From Pedobacter sp. PLR (lineage in GTDB: Bacteria; Bacteroidota; Bacteroidia; Sphingobacteriales; Sphingobacteriaceae): DNA of 64,000 nucleotides. Below are positions 55,206 to 63,369 of this stretch, one piece after another. The position numbers and the translations under genes are program-made. The stretch's first letter is position 1; every line of letters begins with the position of its first letter. The notes under the pieces are model-generated. The model saw only the letters and a list, made by a program, of their open reading frames with translations, was not told the origin of the DNA and searched no databases. Location of the stretch: positions 186,001-250,000 of the forward strand of contig NZ_JAPIVQ010000003.1 in the NCBI RefSeq assembly GCF_026239675.1. Direction: 5' to 3'.

Positions 55206-56132
55206 CTAAAGGTATCTTTTTCTCCAGATCTGCATCATGTAAGTGTTGATCTCCCATTGATTGGTAACCGGAACATTTGTGTAAGGAAGGGTAGGCATAT
55301 AACCTGGCGGACCAAATTCTGTCAACATCGTCAGGATTTTTCCCTGTTGTTTTTTCATGGCAACTACCTTATCCCACCAGGCAAAATGTGCGGCAACAGC
55401 CCTCTTCCATTCCGGTGCACGTGGATCGCTAACCTGCGGTCCTTGCTCATGGCCAACACGGGAGTGAATATGGTCTGTACGGGAAAGCGCAAGATCAACG
55501 GTCTCCTTTTGGTCTTCCAGTAAGCTTTCACTCACATTACACCAGTGTGAGATATCAAGCGTTAGCCTTAAGTCTGGATTTTCTTCTAAATACCGTAAAG
55601 ATGCCGGAGCCGCATACAGCATCCTTGACCTATGTGTTTCATGGTAAATTGGAACCCCTGTTTCTTTGGCATATTGAACCGTAAAATCTATAAACTTTTT
55701 GTTGTCTTCGTATTTAAAGAAGTCCTTTCCGGAATGTACATTGATGTACAACGGTTTCGTGTATTTATTCTCAGCGGCTTCTTTCAGCACCTTTTTAAAC
55801 GTAGCAAGATTGGTTGCGGCAACAGGCTCATCCCCGCGACAAAGAAAGCCGACGGTTAACTGATACTGTTTTAGTGCGCTAAACAATTCTTTTGCAATAT
55901 CGGCAGACCATAGGATTTCCACCCCGTCATAGCCGTCTTGTTTTGCCTTTTTACAGAACTCTGTTACAGATCCGGGGAAACCCCAGTAAGGGGCCATAAT
56001 CTGCAATGAAAAACCTTCAGCGGCTTTATTAGAAATGACTCCGGGGGAGTCGAATGCTTTCATTGATGTCAAAAGGGTAGCAGTGGTGGCGAGCGCAGTA
56101 GCCCCCAAAAAATCTCTTCTATTGTATTTCAT
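55206..56132 (-). CDS. Tat-exported sugar phosphate isomerase/epimerase-like protein
   Basis: 308 residues. The N terminus NRRDFLGATALATTATLL is a Tat signal (RR motif), so a folded, possibly metal-bearing protein is exported. The rest is an AP endonuclease 2-type TIM barrel: KKAKQDGYDGVEILWSADIA, LYINVHSGKDFFKYED, IYHETHRSRMLYAAP and LTLDISHWCNVSES, with the conserved histidines and acidic residues of a metal site. It is convergent with the glycan genes and probably acts on a released sugar or derivative; the substrate is unknown. Confidence 0.85.
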   Translation of the reverse strand: MKYNRRDFLGATALATTATLLTSMKAFDSPGVISNKAAEGFSLQIMAPYWGFPGSVTEFCKKAKQDGYDGVEILWSADIAKELFSALKQYQLTVGFLCRGDEPVAATNLATFKKVLKEAAENKYTKPLYINVHSGKDFFKYEDNKKFIDFTVQYAKETGVPIYHETHRSRMLYAAPASLRYLEENPDLRLTLDISHWCNVSESLLEDQKETVDLALSRTDHIHSRVGHEQGPQVSDPRAPEWKRAVAAHFAWWDKVVAMKKQQGKILTMLTEFGPPGYMPTLPYTNVPVTNQWEINTYMMQIWRKRYL

Positions 56133-56482
56133 AATGATCTATACCTGGAAAAATCAAAATACAGATTATAAGTTAATTCCGAAATAATAATTCGAAATCT
56201 TAGGCTAAAATTAAAACGCGCGCAGTTTCAATAAGTGCAATTTGAATTACGTTTTAGCTTCCTGAAGAAAAGAGGATAGGCCAGGACAGGGGCCCGGAGG
56301 ATTTTATTGCTCCCCTTAAAGTGAGCATTAAAATAGTCCGGATCTGGAGTGGTTCCTGGCTCTTTTCTACCCTGAATTCATTTTCCCCTGGTAAGGATGC
56401 TGGCTATCTTTCCCAATATTAAACATGACATAATTTTTAAGATTCTACTTTAAAATTATCACCGTTCTACTCAGAATATAGG

Positions 56483-56490
56483 TACTTTTG
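56483..56490 (+). promoter_or_regulatory. Candidate promoter of gapA
   Basis: TACTTTTG matches TAnnTTTG. A start near 56497 would make a leader of about 137 bases before the gapA ATG. The -33 element is absent at the expected place. Confidence 0.4.
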
Positions 56491-56501
56491 CCCCATAATT
56501 C

Positions 56502-56610
56502 CGATGATCATCGCAATTTCGCTGATCAGGGAGATTTATAACAGCAAGAAGGAAAATCACCGCTAAAAAATGCGGGGGTTGACCGGCTACTGTAAGCGAA
56601 CTAACCAACG
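56502..56610 (+). promoter_or_regulatory. Structured gapA leader, partly cobalamin-riboswitch-like
   Basis: The leader starts with a 12-base palindrome CGATGATCATCG (56502-56513), then GATCA/TGATC pairing, a CCGC-TAAAAAAT-GCGG hairpin and GGCTACTGTAAGCG. The last two blocks resemble the P5 loop and the CCGCCACTGTAA core of cobalamin riboswitches. The 3' half with the B12 box is missing, so a working riboswitch is unlikely. It may be a structured 5' leader of another kind. Confidence 0.3.
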
Positions 56611-56633
56611 TAATAGATAAGAAATATACTCTA

Positions 56634-57629
56634 ATGAAAATAGCAATTAATGGTTTTGGTAGAATTGGCCGTATCTTTTTACGTACTGCAATTGAAAAAA
56701 ACATCAATGTTGTGGCCATCAATGACCTCGGAGACCCTGCAACACTGGCGCATTTGTTCAAATACGATACCGTTCACCGTGGATTTAAGGGCAGGGTTAG
56801 CTTTGAATCTGATGCTTTAATTGTTAACGGAAAGAAAATTCAGGTCTATGCAAAGTCCAACCCGGCAGAATTGCCATGGGCAGAACTTGGCATCGATCTG
56901 GTATTGGAATCTACCGGAAAATTTACCAGCAGAGCAGGGGCAGGCCAGCATTTACAGGCAGGGGCAAAACAAGTCCTGATTTCGGCACCGGCTGCGGATA
57001 AAGACATTCCAATGGTGGTATTGGGGGTTAACGAAGCAGAGATCGATTTGAAAGCTGAAATCCTTTCTAACGCTTCCTGTACGACGAATAACGTGGCGCC
57101 AATGGTGAAGATTCTGGATGATAACTGGGGTGTTTTAGAAGGTTACATTACCACCATTCACTCGATGACCGGTGATCAGAACCTGCATGACGGACCTCAT
57201 AAAGATTTGAGAAGAGCGAGAGCGGCTTCAGCTTCCATCATTCCGACCAGTACCGGTGCGGCAAAAGCCATCACCAATATTTTTCCTCATCTGGAAGGAA
57301 AATTAGGAGGTGCAGGGATCAGGGTTCCTGTGTTGAACGGCTCCCTGACTGATTTTACCTGTCTGCTGAAATCAACAACTACCATAGAACAAATCAATGC
57401 TGCATTCAAAAAAGCTGCAGAAAATGAATTAAAAGGGCTCCTGGAATATACGGAAGACCCTATAGTTTCCGTTGATATTCTGGACAACCCACATTCCTGC
57501 ATCTTTGATGCACAGCTGACCTCCATTGTTGGCGACATGGTAAAAGTGGTGGGTTGGTATGATAATGAGTCTGGTTATTCTGCCCGTTTGGTGGATCTGG
57601 TACTAAAAATTGCAGCGATAAATGATTAA
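56634..57629 (+). CDS. gapA: Glyceraldehyde-3-phosphate dehydrogenase, type I
   Basis: 331 residues. NAD-binding INGFGRIGRIFLRTAIEK with the acidic residue in VVAINDLGD; the catalytic cysteine C149 in SNASCTTNNVAP; H176 in TTIHSMTGDQ. It oxidises glyceraldehyde 3-phosphate in glycolysis. The short acetyltransferase gene overlaps its last 8 bases, and pgk follows. A normal-length member. Confidence 0.97.
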   Translation: MKIAINGFGRIGRIFLRTAIEKNINVVAINDLGDPATLAHLFKYDTVHRGFKGRVSFESDALIVNGKKIQVYAKSNPAELPWAELGIDLVLESTGKFTSRAGAGQHLQAGAKQVLISAPAADKDIPMVVLGVNEAEIDLKAEILSNASCTTNNVAPMVKILDDNWGVLEGYITTIHSMTGDQNLHDGPHKDLRRARAASASIIPTSTGAAKAITNIFPHLEGKLGGAGIRVPVLNGSLTDFTCLLKSTTTIEQINAAFKKAAENELKGLLEYTEDPIVSVDILDNPHSCIFDAQLTSIVGDMVKVVGWYDNESGYSARLVDLVLKIAAIND

Positions 57630-58050
57630 AGAAATTACGGCGGCAGAGACTCTGCCTTTAAGGAGTCTTGTGCTGAGAAATGGGATGCCCTATGAACAGT
57701 GTATCTTTCCTCAGGACGAACAGAAAGGTGTTTTTCACCTCGGATGTTTTGAAGGAGCGCAGCTGGTTACGGTGGCTACTTTCTTCCCGGAAGATCGTCC
57801 GGAGCAAGGTCCCGGAGGTTTTCGATTGCGCGGTATGGCTTCCGATCCTGCCTTTGCAGGGAAGGGTTATGGCGCAAAGCTGATAAAATTTGCAATTGAT
57901 GAACTGACATCAGCGAATGCTGCTTATATTTGGTGCAACGCACGTAGTACAGCTGCTCCTTTTTATGAGAAGCTGGGCTTTGTGCTGATTTCTGAGGAGT
58001 TTCAGATACCGGGCGTCGGTCCGCATTTTGATATGCTCAGAAAGCTATAA
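57622..58050 (+). CDS. GNAT N-acetyltransferase between gapA and pgk
   Basis: 142 residues. GFRLRGMASDPAFAGKGYGAKLI carries the acetyl-CoA loop (AGKGYGA), and ANAAYIWCNARSTAAPFYEKLGF the C-terminal GNAT pattern. It overlaps gapA by 8 bases and ends 43 bases before pgk, so it is translated from the glycolytic transcript. Whether it acetylates a glycolytic enzyme or a metabolite is not known. Confidence 0.88.
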   Translation: MIKEITAAETLPLRSLVLRNGMPYEQCIFPQDEQKGVFHLGCFEGAQLVTVATFFPEDRPEQGPGGFRLRGMASDPAFAGKGYGAKLIKFAIDELTSANAAYIWCNARSTAAPFYEKLGFVLISEEFQIPGVGPHFDMLRKL

Positions 58051-58093
58051 ATGAACACCATTCAAAAACCAATAATTCTAAACAATAACAATA

Positions 58094-59287
58094 ATGAGAA
58101 CAATAGACCAGTGTAATTTCAAAGATAAGAAGGCTTTAATCAGGGTAGATTTTAATGTGCCTCTGGATGCTGAATTCAACATTACAGACGACAAAAGAAT
58201 GCGTGCTGCATTGCCTACCATTACTAAAATTCTGAATGATGGTGGTTCAGTAATTCTGATGTCTCATTTAGGTCGTCCAAAAAACGGTCCTGAGGACAAA
58301 TTTTCTTTGAAACACATCTTAGGTGATCTTTCCAGAATGTTAGACCTGGAAGTGAAGTTTGCAAATGATTGTATTGGAGAACAAGCCGTAGACAAAGCTA
58401 AAAACCTGGAGCCGGGACAAGTTTTACTATTGGAGAACCTTCGTTTCTACAAAGAAGAAGAAAAAGGAGATAAAGCTTTTGCAGAGAAATTATCGAAATT
58501 AGGTGATGTATATGTGAATGATGCTTTTGGTACTGCACACCGTGCGCATGCCTCTACAGCGATCATTGCTGAATTCTTCCCTAATGATAAATACTTCGGT
58601 TATTTAATGGCTGAGGAGCTTAAAAATGCGGAGAAAGTTAACGATGGTGCTGTGAAACCTTTTACAGCAATCATGGGTGGCGCGAAAGTGTCAGATAAGA
58701 TTTTATTAATCGAAAGCCTGTTGGATAAAGTAGATAACCTGATCATCGGTGGTGGTATGGCTTATACCTTTGCAAAGGCTCAGGGTGGCGAAATTGGTAC
58801 TTCTCTTTTAGAGGAAGACAGAATGGCGCTTTGCCTGGAATTGCTGGATAAAGCGAAAGCTAAAGGCGTAAATATCTACCTTCCTTTGGATACCGTGATT
58901 GCGGATAAATTCTCCAATGAAGCAGAAAAGAAAAATGTTGATACCGGTTGTATTCCTGCAGACTGGATGGGATTGGATATCGGTCCGAAAACTATCGCTT
59001 TATTTTCTGAAGTGATTAAAGGTTCGAAAACTTTGCTTTGGAACGGCCCGATGGGTGTTTTTGAAATGGCGAATTTCGAACAGGGAACACGTGCTGTTGC
59101 TGATGCGGTTGTAGCTGCTACTCAGGAGAATGGCGCGTTTTCATTGATTGGTGGTGGCGATTCTGCTGCGGCCATCGCAAAATTCAATTTGGAGGATAAA
59201 GTGAGCTATGTTTCTACCGGTGGTGGTGCATTATTGGAGTACATGGAAGGTAAAGAATTACCGGGTGTAAAAGCCATTAATAGCTAA
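58094..59287 (+). CDS. pgk: Phosphoglycerate kinase
   Basis: 397 residues, normal length. [54 protein letters not shown] and [11 protein letters not shown] are family signatures. It transfers phosphate from 1,3-bisphosphoglycerate to ADP. It is the last gene of the gapA transcript and is followed by a strong terminator. Confidence 0.97.
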   Translation: MRTIDQCNFKDKKALIRVDFNVPLDAEFNITDDKRMRAALPTITKILNDGGSVILMSHLGRPKNGPEDKFSLKHILGDLSRMLDLEVKFANDCIGEQAVDKAKNLEPGQVLLLENLRFYKEEEKGDKAFAEKLSKLGDVYVNDAFGTAHRAHASTAIIAEFFPNDKYFGYLMAEELKNAEKVNDGAVKPFTAIMGGAKVSDKILLIESLLDKVDNLIIGGGMAYTFAKAQGGEIGTSLLEEDRMALCLELLDKAKAKGVNIYLPLDTVIADKFSNEAEKKNVDTGCIPADWMGLDIGPKTIALFSEVIKGSKTLLWNGPMGVFEMANFEQGTRAVADAVVAATQENGAFSLIGGGDSAAAIAKFNLEDKVSYVSTGGGALLEYMEGKELPGVKAINS

Positions 59288-59308
59288 ATATATTGGCTGA
59301 AAAACAGG

Positions 59309-59348
59309 ACAGGCGCTTCGCTATTTTGCGATGCGCCTGTTTTTTTTA
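59309..59348 (+). terminator. Terminator of the gapA-pgk operon
   Basis: ACAGGCGC (59309-59316) pairs with GCGCCTGT (59333-59340), with an inner CGC/GCG pairing (59319-59321 with 59328-59330), then a T-run to 59348. It lies 21 bases after pgk and separates it from the division cluster. Confidence 0.92.
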
Positions 59349-59393
59349 CCACCTCATTTACTGTGTTTTCGATCACCTCAAGGCACAAAAAAA

Positions 59394-59447
59394 GTGGTAC
59401 GAATTATGTTGATAATTTTTTGTGGTAGAATGTGGTAAAAAGTGGTA
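59394..59447 (+). promoter_or_regulatory. GTGGTA repeats upstream of mraZ, probable MraZ operator
   Basis: GTGGTA occurs at 59394, 59422, 59432 and 59442; the last three are spaced exactly 10 bases apart. MraZ proteins repress their own operon through short direct repeats of TGGG-type sequence at about 10-base period. The repeats sit 45-98 bases before the mraZ ATG at 59492. The identification as MraZ sites is inferred from position and spacing. Confidence 0.75.
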
Positions 59448-59491
59448 GAAATATCTATTTTTACACTACATTATAAAGACCACATAAAGAA

Positions 59492-59965
59492 ATGGTTCAA
59501 CTGTTAGGAGAGTTTGATTGTAAATTGGATGCGAAAGGCCGCTTGATGGTTCCTTCGTCTCTGAAAAAACAATTGCCTGATGTTGAGGTTGAGGGACTTG
59601 TGATCAACAGAGGTTTTGAAAAACACCTCGTGATCTACCCGAAAAAAGTATGGGAAGGAATAGTGGAAGAGTTGAGTAAGTTGAATCCATACGAACAAAA
59701 AAACAGAGAATTTATTCGATACTTCACGCGCGGCGCTACGGAATTGACGTTGGATGCAGCAGGAAGGGTTAACTTACCTAAATCTTTATTGGAATCTGTA
59801 GGCATTGAGATCAACACTGAGTTGGTTTTAGCCTGTCAGTTTGATAAGATTGAGGTATGGTCGAAAAAGGCTTATGATGCTTTGTTTGATAATGAACCAG
59901 CTGACTTTTCAAAACTTGCAGAAGAAGTAATGGGTAATAAAAATAGGAGGAGCGATGGAGAATAG
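59492..59965 (+). CDS. mraZ: MraZ transcriptional regulator (division cluster)
   Basis: 157 residues, two SpoVT-AbrB-like halves. Each half has the conserved DxxGRxxxP core: DAKGRLMVPSSLKKQL and DAAGRVNLPKSLLESVG. MraZ forms rings and represses the division and cell wall cluster that it heads. The rsmH gene starts 11 bases before its end. A matching repeat array lies upstream. Confidence 0.95.
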   Translation: MVQLLGEFDCKLDAKGRLMVPSSLKKQLPDVEVEGLVINRGFEKHLVIYPKKVWEGIVEELSKLNPYEQKNREFIRYFTRGATELTLDAAGRVNLPKSLLESVGIEINTELVLACQFDKIEVWSKKAYDALFDNEPADFSKLAEEVMGNKNRRSDGE

Positions 59966-60860
59966 TTACCACATTCCTGTCATGTTGAAAGAATGTATCG
60001 AAGGTTTGAATATCAAACCCGATGGCGTATATGTGGACGTTACCTTTGGTGGTGGCGGACATTCAAGAGAAATACTGAAGCATTTAGGAAAAGACGGCGT
60101 ATTGATCGCCTTTGATCAGGATCCTGATGCACAAAGAAACAAAATTGATGACCCACGTTTCATTTTCGTAGATCAGAATTTTGCCTTCATCAAAAATAAC
60201 CTGCGCTTGCTGGGTTATAGAGCGGTGGACGGTATCTTGGCTGATTTAGGCGTTTCCTCACATCAGTTTGATGTTCCGGAACGTGGCTTCTCTACGAGAT
60301 TTGAATCTGACCTGGATATGCGTATGGACAAACAAGGCGCTTTAACAGCTGCTGATGTGTTGAATACCTATGCAGAAGATAAACTACACAAGATTTTCGG
60401 AATCTATGGTGAAGTGAAAAATGCAAAGTCCCTGGCCCGTGCCGTAGTTACCGGCCGTGTAGAACAACCGATTAAAACCCTTGCGGATTTTAAAAGAGCT
60501 GCTGGTGCCCACATCCCTAAAGGGAAGGAAAACAAGTATATGGCTCAGGTTTTTCAGGCTTTACGCATTGAAGTGAACAAGGAGATTGAAGTGTTGGAGA
60601 ACTTTTTAGAACAAACAGCGGATATTCTGAAACCAGGTGGCCGTTTGGTGGTGATGTCTTACCATTCTCTGGAAGACAGGCCGGTAAAAAGTTTCATACA
60701 GAAGGGTAAATTCAGAGGTGAAGTGGAGAAAGATTTTTATGGTAATGAACAAAAACCATTTAAAATCATCACCAGAAAAGCGGTGGTTGCTAACGATGAA
60801 GAGTTGGAACGCAACAGTCGCGCAAGGAGTGCGAAACTCAGAATTGGAGAAAAACTATGA
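59955..60860 (+). CDS. rsmH: 16S rRNA (cytosine-1402 N4)-methyltransferase
   Basis: 301 residues. SAM-binding VDVTFGGGGHSREIL, then ILADLGVSSHQFDVPERGFS and RLVVMSYHSLEDRPVKSFI. This is RsmH (MraW), which modifies C1402 of 16S rRNA, and it occupies its usual place after mraZ. It overlaps mraZ by 11 bases and the next gene by 4 (ATGA). Confidence 0.96.
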   Translation: MENSYHIPVMLKECIEGLNIKPDGVYVDVTFGGGGHSREILKHLGKDGVLIAFDQDPDAQRNKIDDPRFIFVDQNFAFIKNNLRLLGYRAVDGILADLGVSSHQFDVPERGFSTRFESDLDMRMDKQGALTAADVLNTYAEDKLHKIFGIYGEVKNAKSLARAVVTGRVEQPIKTLADFKRAAGAHIPKGKENKYMAQVFQALRIEVNKEIEVLENFLEQTADILKPGGRLVVMSYHSLEDRPVKSFIQKGKFRGEVEKDFYGNEQKPFKIITRKAVVANDEELERNSRARSAKLRIGEKL

Positions 60861-61276
60861 ATAACCAGTTCAGGCAAAATATAGAAGAGGAAGAACCGGA
60901 TGCTGAAGAAATTCAGATTAAGAAACCCGGAAGGAAGAAAAGGGAGCCTGAGAGTGGTAAAGCGTTCTTTAAAAAGTTATTTACCGAAGGGGTAGTGACT
61001 AAGGAAGCGGCAACAGATATGTTACCGTTTTTACTGTTTTTGTCGGTTTTGTGTATGCTATACATCGCAAACAGCCACATGGCAGTGAAGAACATCAGAA
61101 GTATTGATAAATTAAATAAAGAAGTAAAAGAGTTGAGCTGGGAATTTAAATCGCTGAAAGCAGATTTAATGTTCAAGAGTAAGCTGACTGAAGTTGCTAA
61201 AAAAGTAGATACTCTAGGGATTAAAGAATTAACTGAACCCCCTAAAAAAATTGTTATACCCGCTAATGAACATTAG
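60857..61276 (+). CDS. ftsL: FtsL-like small division protein
   Basis: 139 residues. A charged N-terminal tail of about 55 residues, one membrane segment (MLPFLLFLSVLCMLYIANSH, about residues 55-75) and a coiled coil (IRSIDKLNKEVKELSWEFKS). This is the Bacteroidetes FtsL-like layout, at the expected place between rsmH and the division transpeptidase. FtsL recruits and activates FtsW/FtsI at the septum. Sequence similarity to E. coli FtsL is too low to see, so the call rests on layout and position. Confidence 0.85.
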   Translation: MNNQFRQNIEEEEPDAEEIQIKKPGRKKREPESGKAFFKKLFTEGVVTKEAATDMLPFLLFLSVLCMLYIANSHMAVKNIRSIDKLNKEVKELSWEFKSLKADLMFKSKLTEVAKKVDTLGIKELTEPPKKIVIPANEH

Positions 61277-63368
61277 AGCAAACATATTACTACGTGTTTA
61301 TCTGTCATTTGGACTGATTGTACTGCTTGCCGTAGCAGTATTGGTCAGACTATGCGATGTACAATTTGTAGAGGGGCACAAGTGGCGCGCCATGGCCGAT
61401 AGCCTCTCTACTAAGTATATCAATGTGGAAGCTGCGCGGGGAAATATTTATTCATCAGATGGTAGTCTGCTGGCAACCTCTATTCCTGAGTACGAATTGA
61501 GGATGGATTTGTATGCCGGTGGGATTGATGATAATAAGGTGTTCTATGGAAAAGTAGACTCTTTAGCCATGAAATTATCGGAGTTCTTTAAGGATAAAAG
61601 CCCTAAAGAATATTCGCGTTACCTGCGTTCTGCCAGACAGGATAGTGTGCGTTACCTGTTGATCAAACGTAAAGTAGGGTATCAGGAGCTGAAAACGATC
61701 AGAACCTTCCCTTTATACAATATCGGTAAGTATTCCGGCGGCTTAATCGCGGTGCAACAAAATAAAAGAATTAAACCATTCAAGTTTCTGGCTTCCAGAA
61801 CGATTGGTTATAAAAATGAAAACGTGGCCAATGGTGTAGGTCTGGAAGGTGCTTTTGGTAATTACATCAACGGGGAAAGCGGAAAAAGACTGGTACAACG
61901 TATCGCCGGTGGCGTATGGATGCCGGTAAATGATGAAGCAGAGGTTGCACCTAAAGAAGGGGCAGATATCATCTCTACCATCGATATCAATATGCAGGAT
62001 TTAGCGCAGACCGCTTTGGAAAGACAGCTGAAACTGAGTGATGCAGACCATGGTACAGTGATCCTGATGGAAGTAAATACCGGGGAAGTGAGAGCGGTAG
62101 CCAATTACACCAGGGTATCTGAGGGCGTTTACGAAGAGAAATTTAACTACGCCATTGGTGGCAGTCAGGATCCGGGTTCTACCTTTAAACTGGCTTCTTA
62201 TATGGCATTACTGGAAGATAAAAAAGTAGATACCAATACTTTAGTAGATACAGGCGATGGTTTTTACCGCGTTCCGGGACATACGATTAAAGATTCACAC
62301 GGTGGGATTGGTGTAGTAACCGTAATGAAAGCATTTGAGCAATCGGCAAATACAGCGATTGCTAAACTGGTAAATACCCATTACAAAGACAATCCTGCTC
62401 AGTTCACGGATCATTTATATGATATCCACATGAATGAAAAGTTGGGTTTACAGATTCCCGGGGAAGCAAAGCCAGTCATCAAAAATCCATCGAACAGAAG
62501 CTGGAACAAGAACCTGACGCTGGCTCAGATGGCCTATGGTTATGAGATGCAGATTACGCCATTACAAATGCTGGCATTCTATAATGCAGTAGCCAATGAT
62601 GGAAAATTTATCTCGCCGATTTTTGTAAAAGAGATCAGAAGACTGGGTAATCCGATTGAGCAATTTCATGCTAAAGTGATCAGCGACCAGATTTGTTCGG
62701 AGAAAACAGTAAGGAAATTACAAGCCATGCTGGAAGCAGTGGTCACCAAAGGTACTGGTAAGTTGATGAGCTCTCCTTTTTATCGCGTTGCGGGAAAAAC
62801 AGGAACCGCACAGGTGGCAGATGGTAATAAAGGATACAAAGCGAAAAGAAGTTACCAGGCTTCGTTTTGCGGATACTTCCCTGCTGATAAGCCTAAATAC
62901 TCGATTATGGTGGCCATTAACGGCCCCAAAAATGGTTATTACGGGGCAACAGTAGCGGGTCCGGTATTTAAAGAAATTGCAGATCGTATTTACGCAAGTG
63001 ACATCGAAATGTACAACAATGTTAAGGATCATTTAGTGGGCAATACTAAAAATCCTGAAGCGAAGTCGGGACAGAGTAAAGCGATAAAGAAAGTGTACAG
63101 CGCTTTTGGAATCAAGTCTTTATATGCCGCAAAGTCGGATTATTTCAACAGCATTGATACCAATAACGGTATCGTGTACGAAGAGTATAACTCCATCAAA
63201 GGAGTGATGCCTAACGTGAATGGAATGGGCCTGAAAGATGCATTGTATCTTTTAGGAAATGCGGGTTTAAAAACAAAGGTTGTGGGAAGTGGAAAGGTGT
63301 TTAGTCAGTCGATTCCTTCCGGCAGCAAAATAGGTAGAGGATTGGGTGTAGATTTAGAATTAAGATAA
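61266..63368 (+). CDS. ftsI: Division-specific D,D-transpeptidase (PBP3/FtsI-like) with PASTA domain
   Basis: 700 residues from ATG 61266, which overlaps ftsL by 11 bases; a TTG start at 61251 is possible but less likely. An N-terminal membrane anchor (ILLRVYLSFGLIVLLAVAVL), then the pedestal domain (AARGNIYSSDGSLLATSIPE). The transpeptidase domain has S305-T-F-K308, an SxN-type triad in QSANTAIAK and K511-T-G in VAGKTGTAQVADG. A single PASTA domain (GVMPNVNGMGLKDALYLLGN) ends the protein. It cross-links septal peptidoglycan. Confidence 0.94.
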   Translation: MNIRANILLRVYLSFGLIVLLAVAVLVRLCDVQFVEGHKWRAMADSLSTKYINVEAARGNIYSSDGSLLATSIPEYELRMDLYAGGIDDNKVFYGKVDSLAMKLSEFFKDKSPKEYSRYLRSARQDSVRYLLIKRKVGYQELKTIRTFPLYNIGKYSGGLIAVQQNKRIKPFKFLASRTIGYKNENVANGVGLEGAFGNYINGESGKRLVQRIAGGVWMPVNDEAEVAPKEGADIISTIDINMQDLAQTALERQLKLSDADHGTVILMEVNTGEVRAVANYTRVSEGVYEEKFNYAIGGSQDPGSTFKLASYMALLEDKKVDTNTLVDTGDGFYRVPGHTIKDSHGGIGVVTVMKAFEQSANTAIAKLVNTHYKDNPAQFTDHLYDIHMNEKLGLQIPGEAKPVIKNPSNRSWNKNLTLAQMAYGYEMQITPLQMLAFYNAVANDGKFISPIFVKEIRRLGNPIEQFHAKVISDQICSEKTVRKLQAMLEAVVTKGTGKLMSSPFYRVAGKTGTAQVADGNKGYKAKRSYQASFCGYFPADKPKYSIMVAINGPKNGYYGATVAGPVFKEIADRIYASDIEMYNNVKDHLVGNTKNPEAKSGQSKAIKKVYSAFGIKSLYAAKSDYFNSIDTNNGIVYEEYNSIKGVMPNVNGMGLKDALYLLGNAGLKTKVVGSGKVFSQSIPSGSKIGRGLGVDLELR

Positions 63369-63369
63369 T

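Larger units (their letters stand above)
56133..56633. other. 501-base gap between the isomerase-like gene and gapA
   Basis: No gene in the first 330 bases. The last 150 bases hold a promoter-like element (56483-56490) and a structured leader for gapA that begins near 56497. The rest contains nothing I can name. Confidence 0.5.

Noticed and set aside
55137..55523. 128-codon ORF opposite the isomerase-like gene
   Set aside because: Antisense shadow of a clearly conserved TIM-barrel gene.
56497..56633. Complete cobalamin riboswitch before gapA
   Set aside because: Only the middle part resembles the aptamer; the B12 box and the 3' stems are absent.
61251..61265. TTG start for the division transpeptidase
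   Set aside because: ATG 61266, 15 bases later, gives a normal membrane anchor and overlaps the ftsL stop in the usual way.
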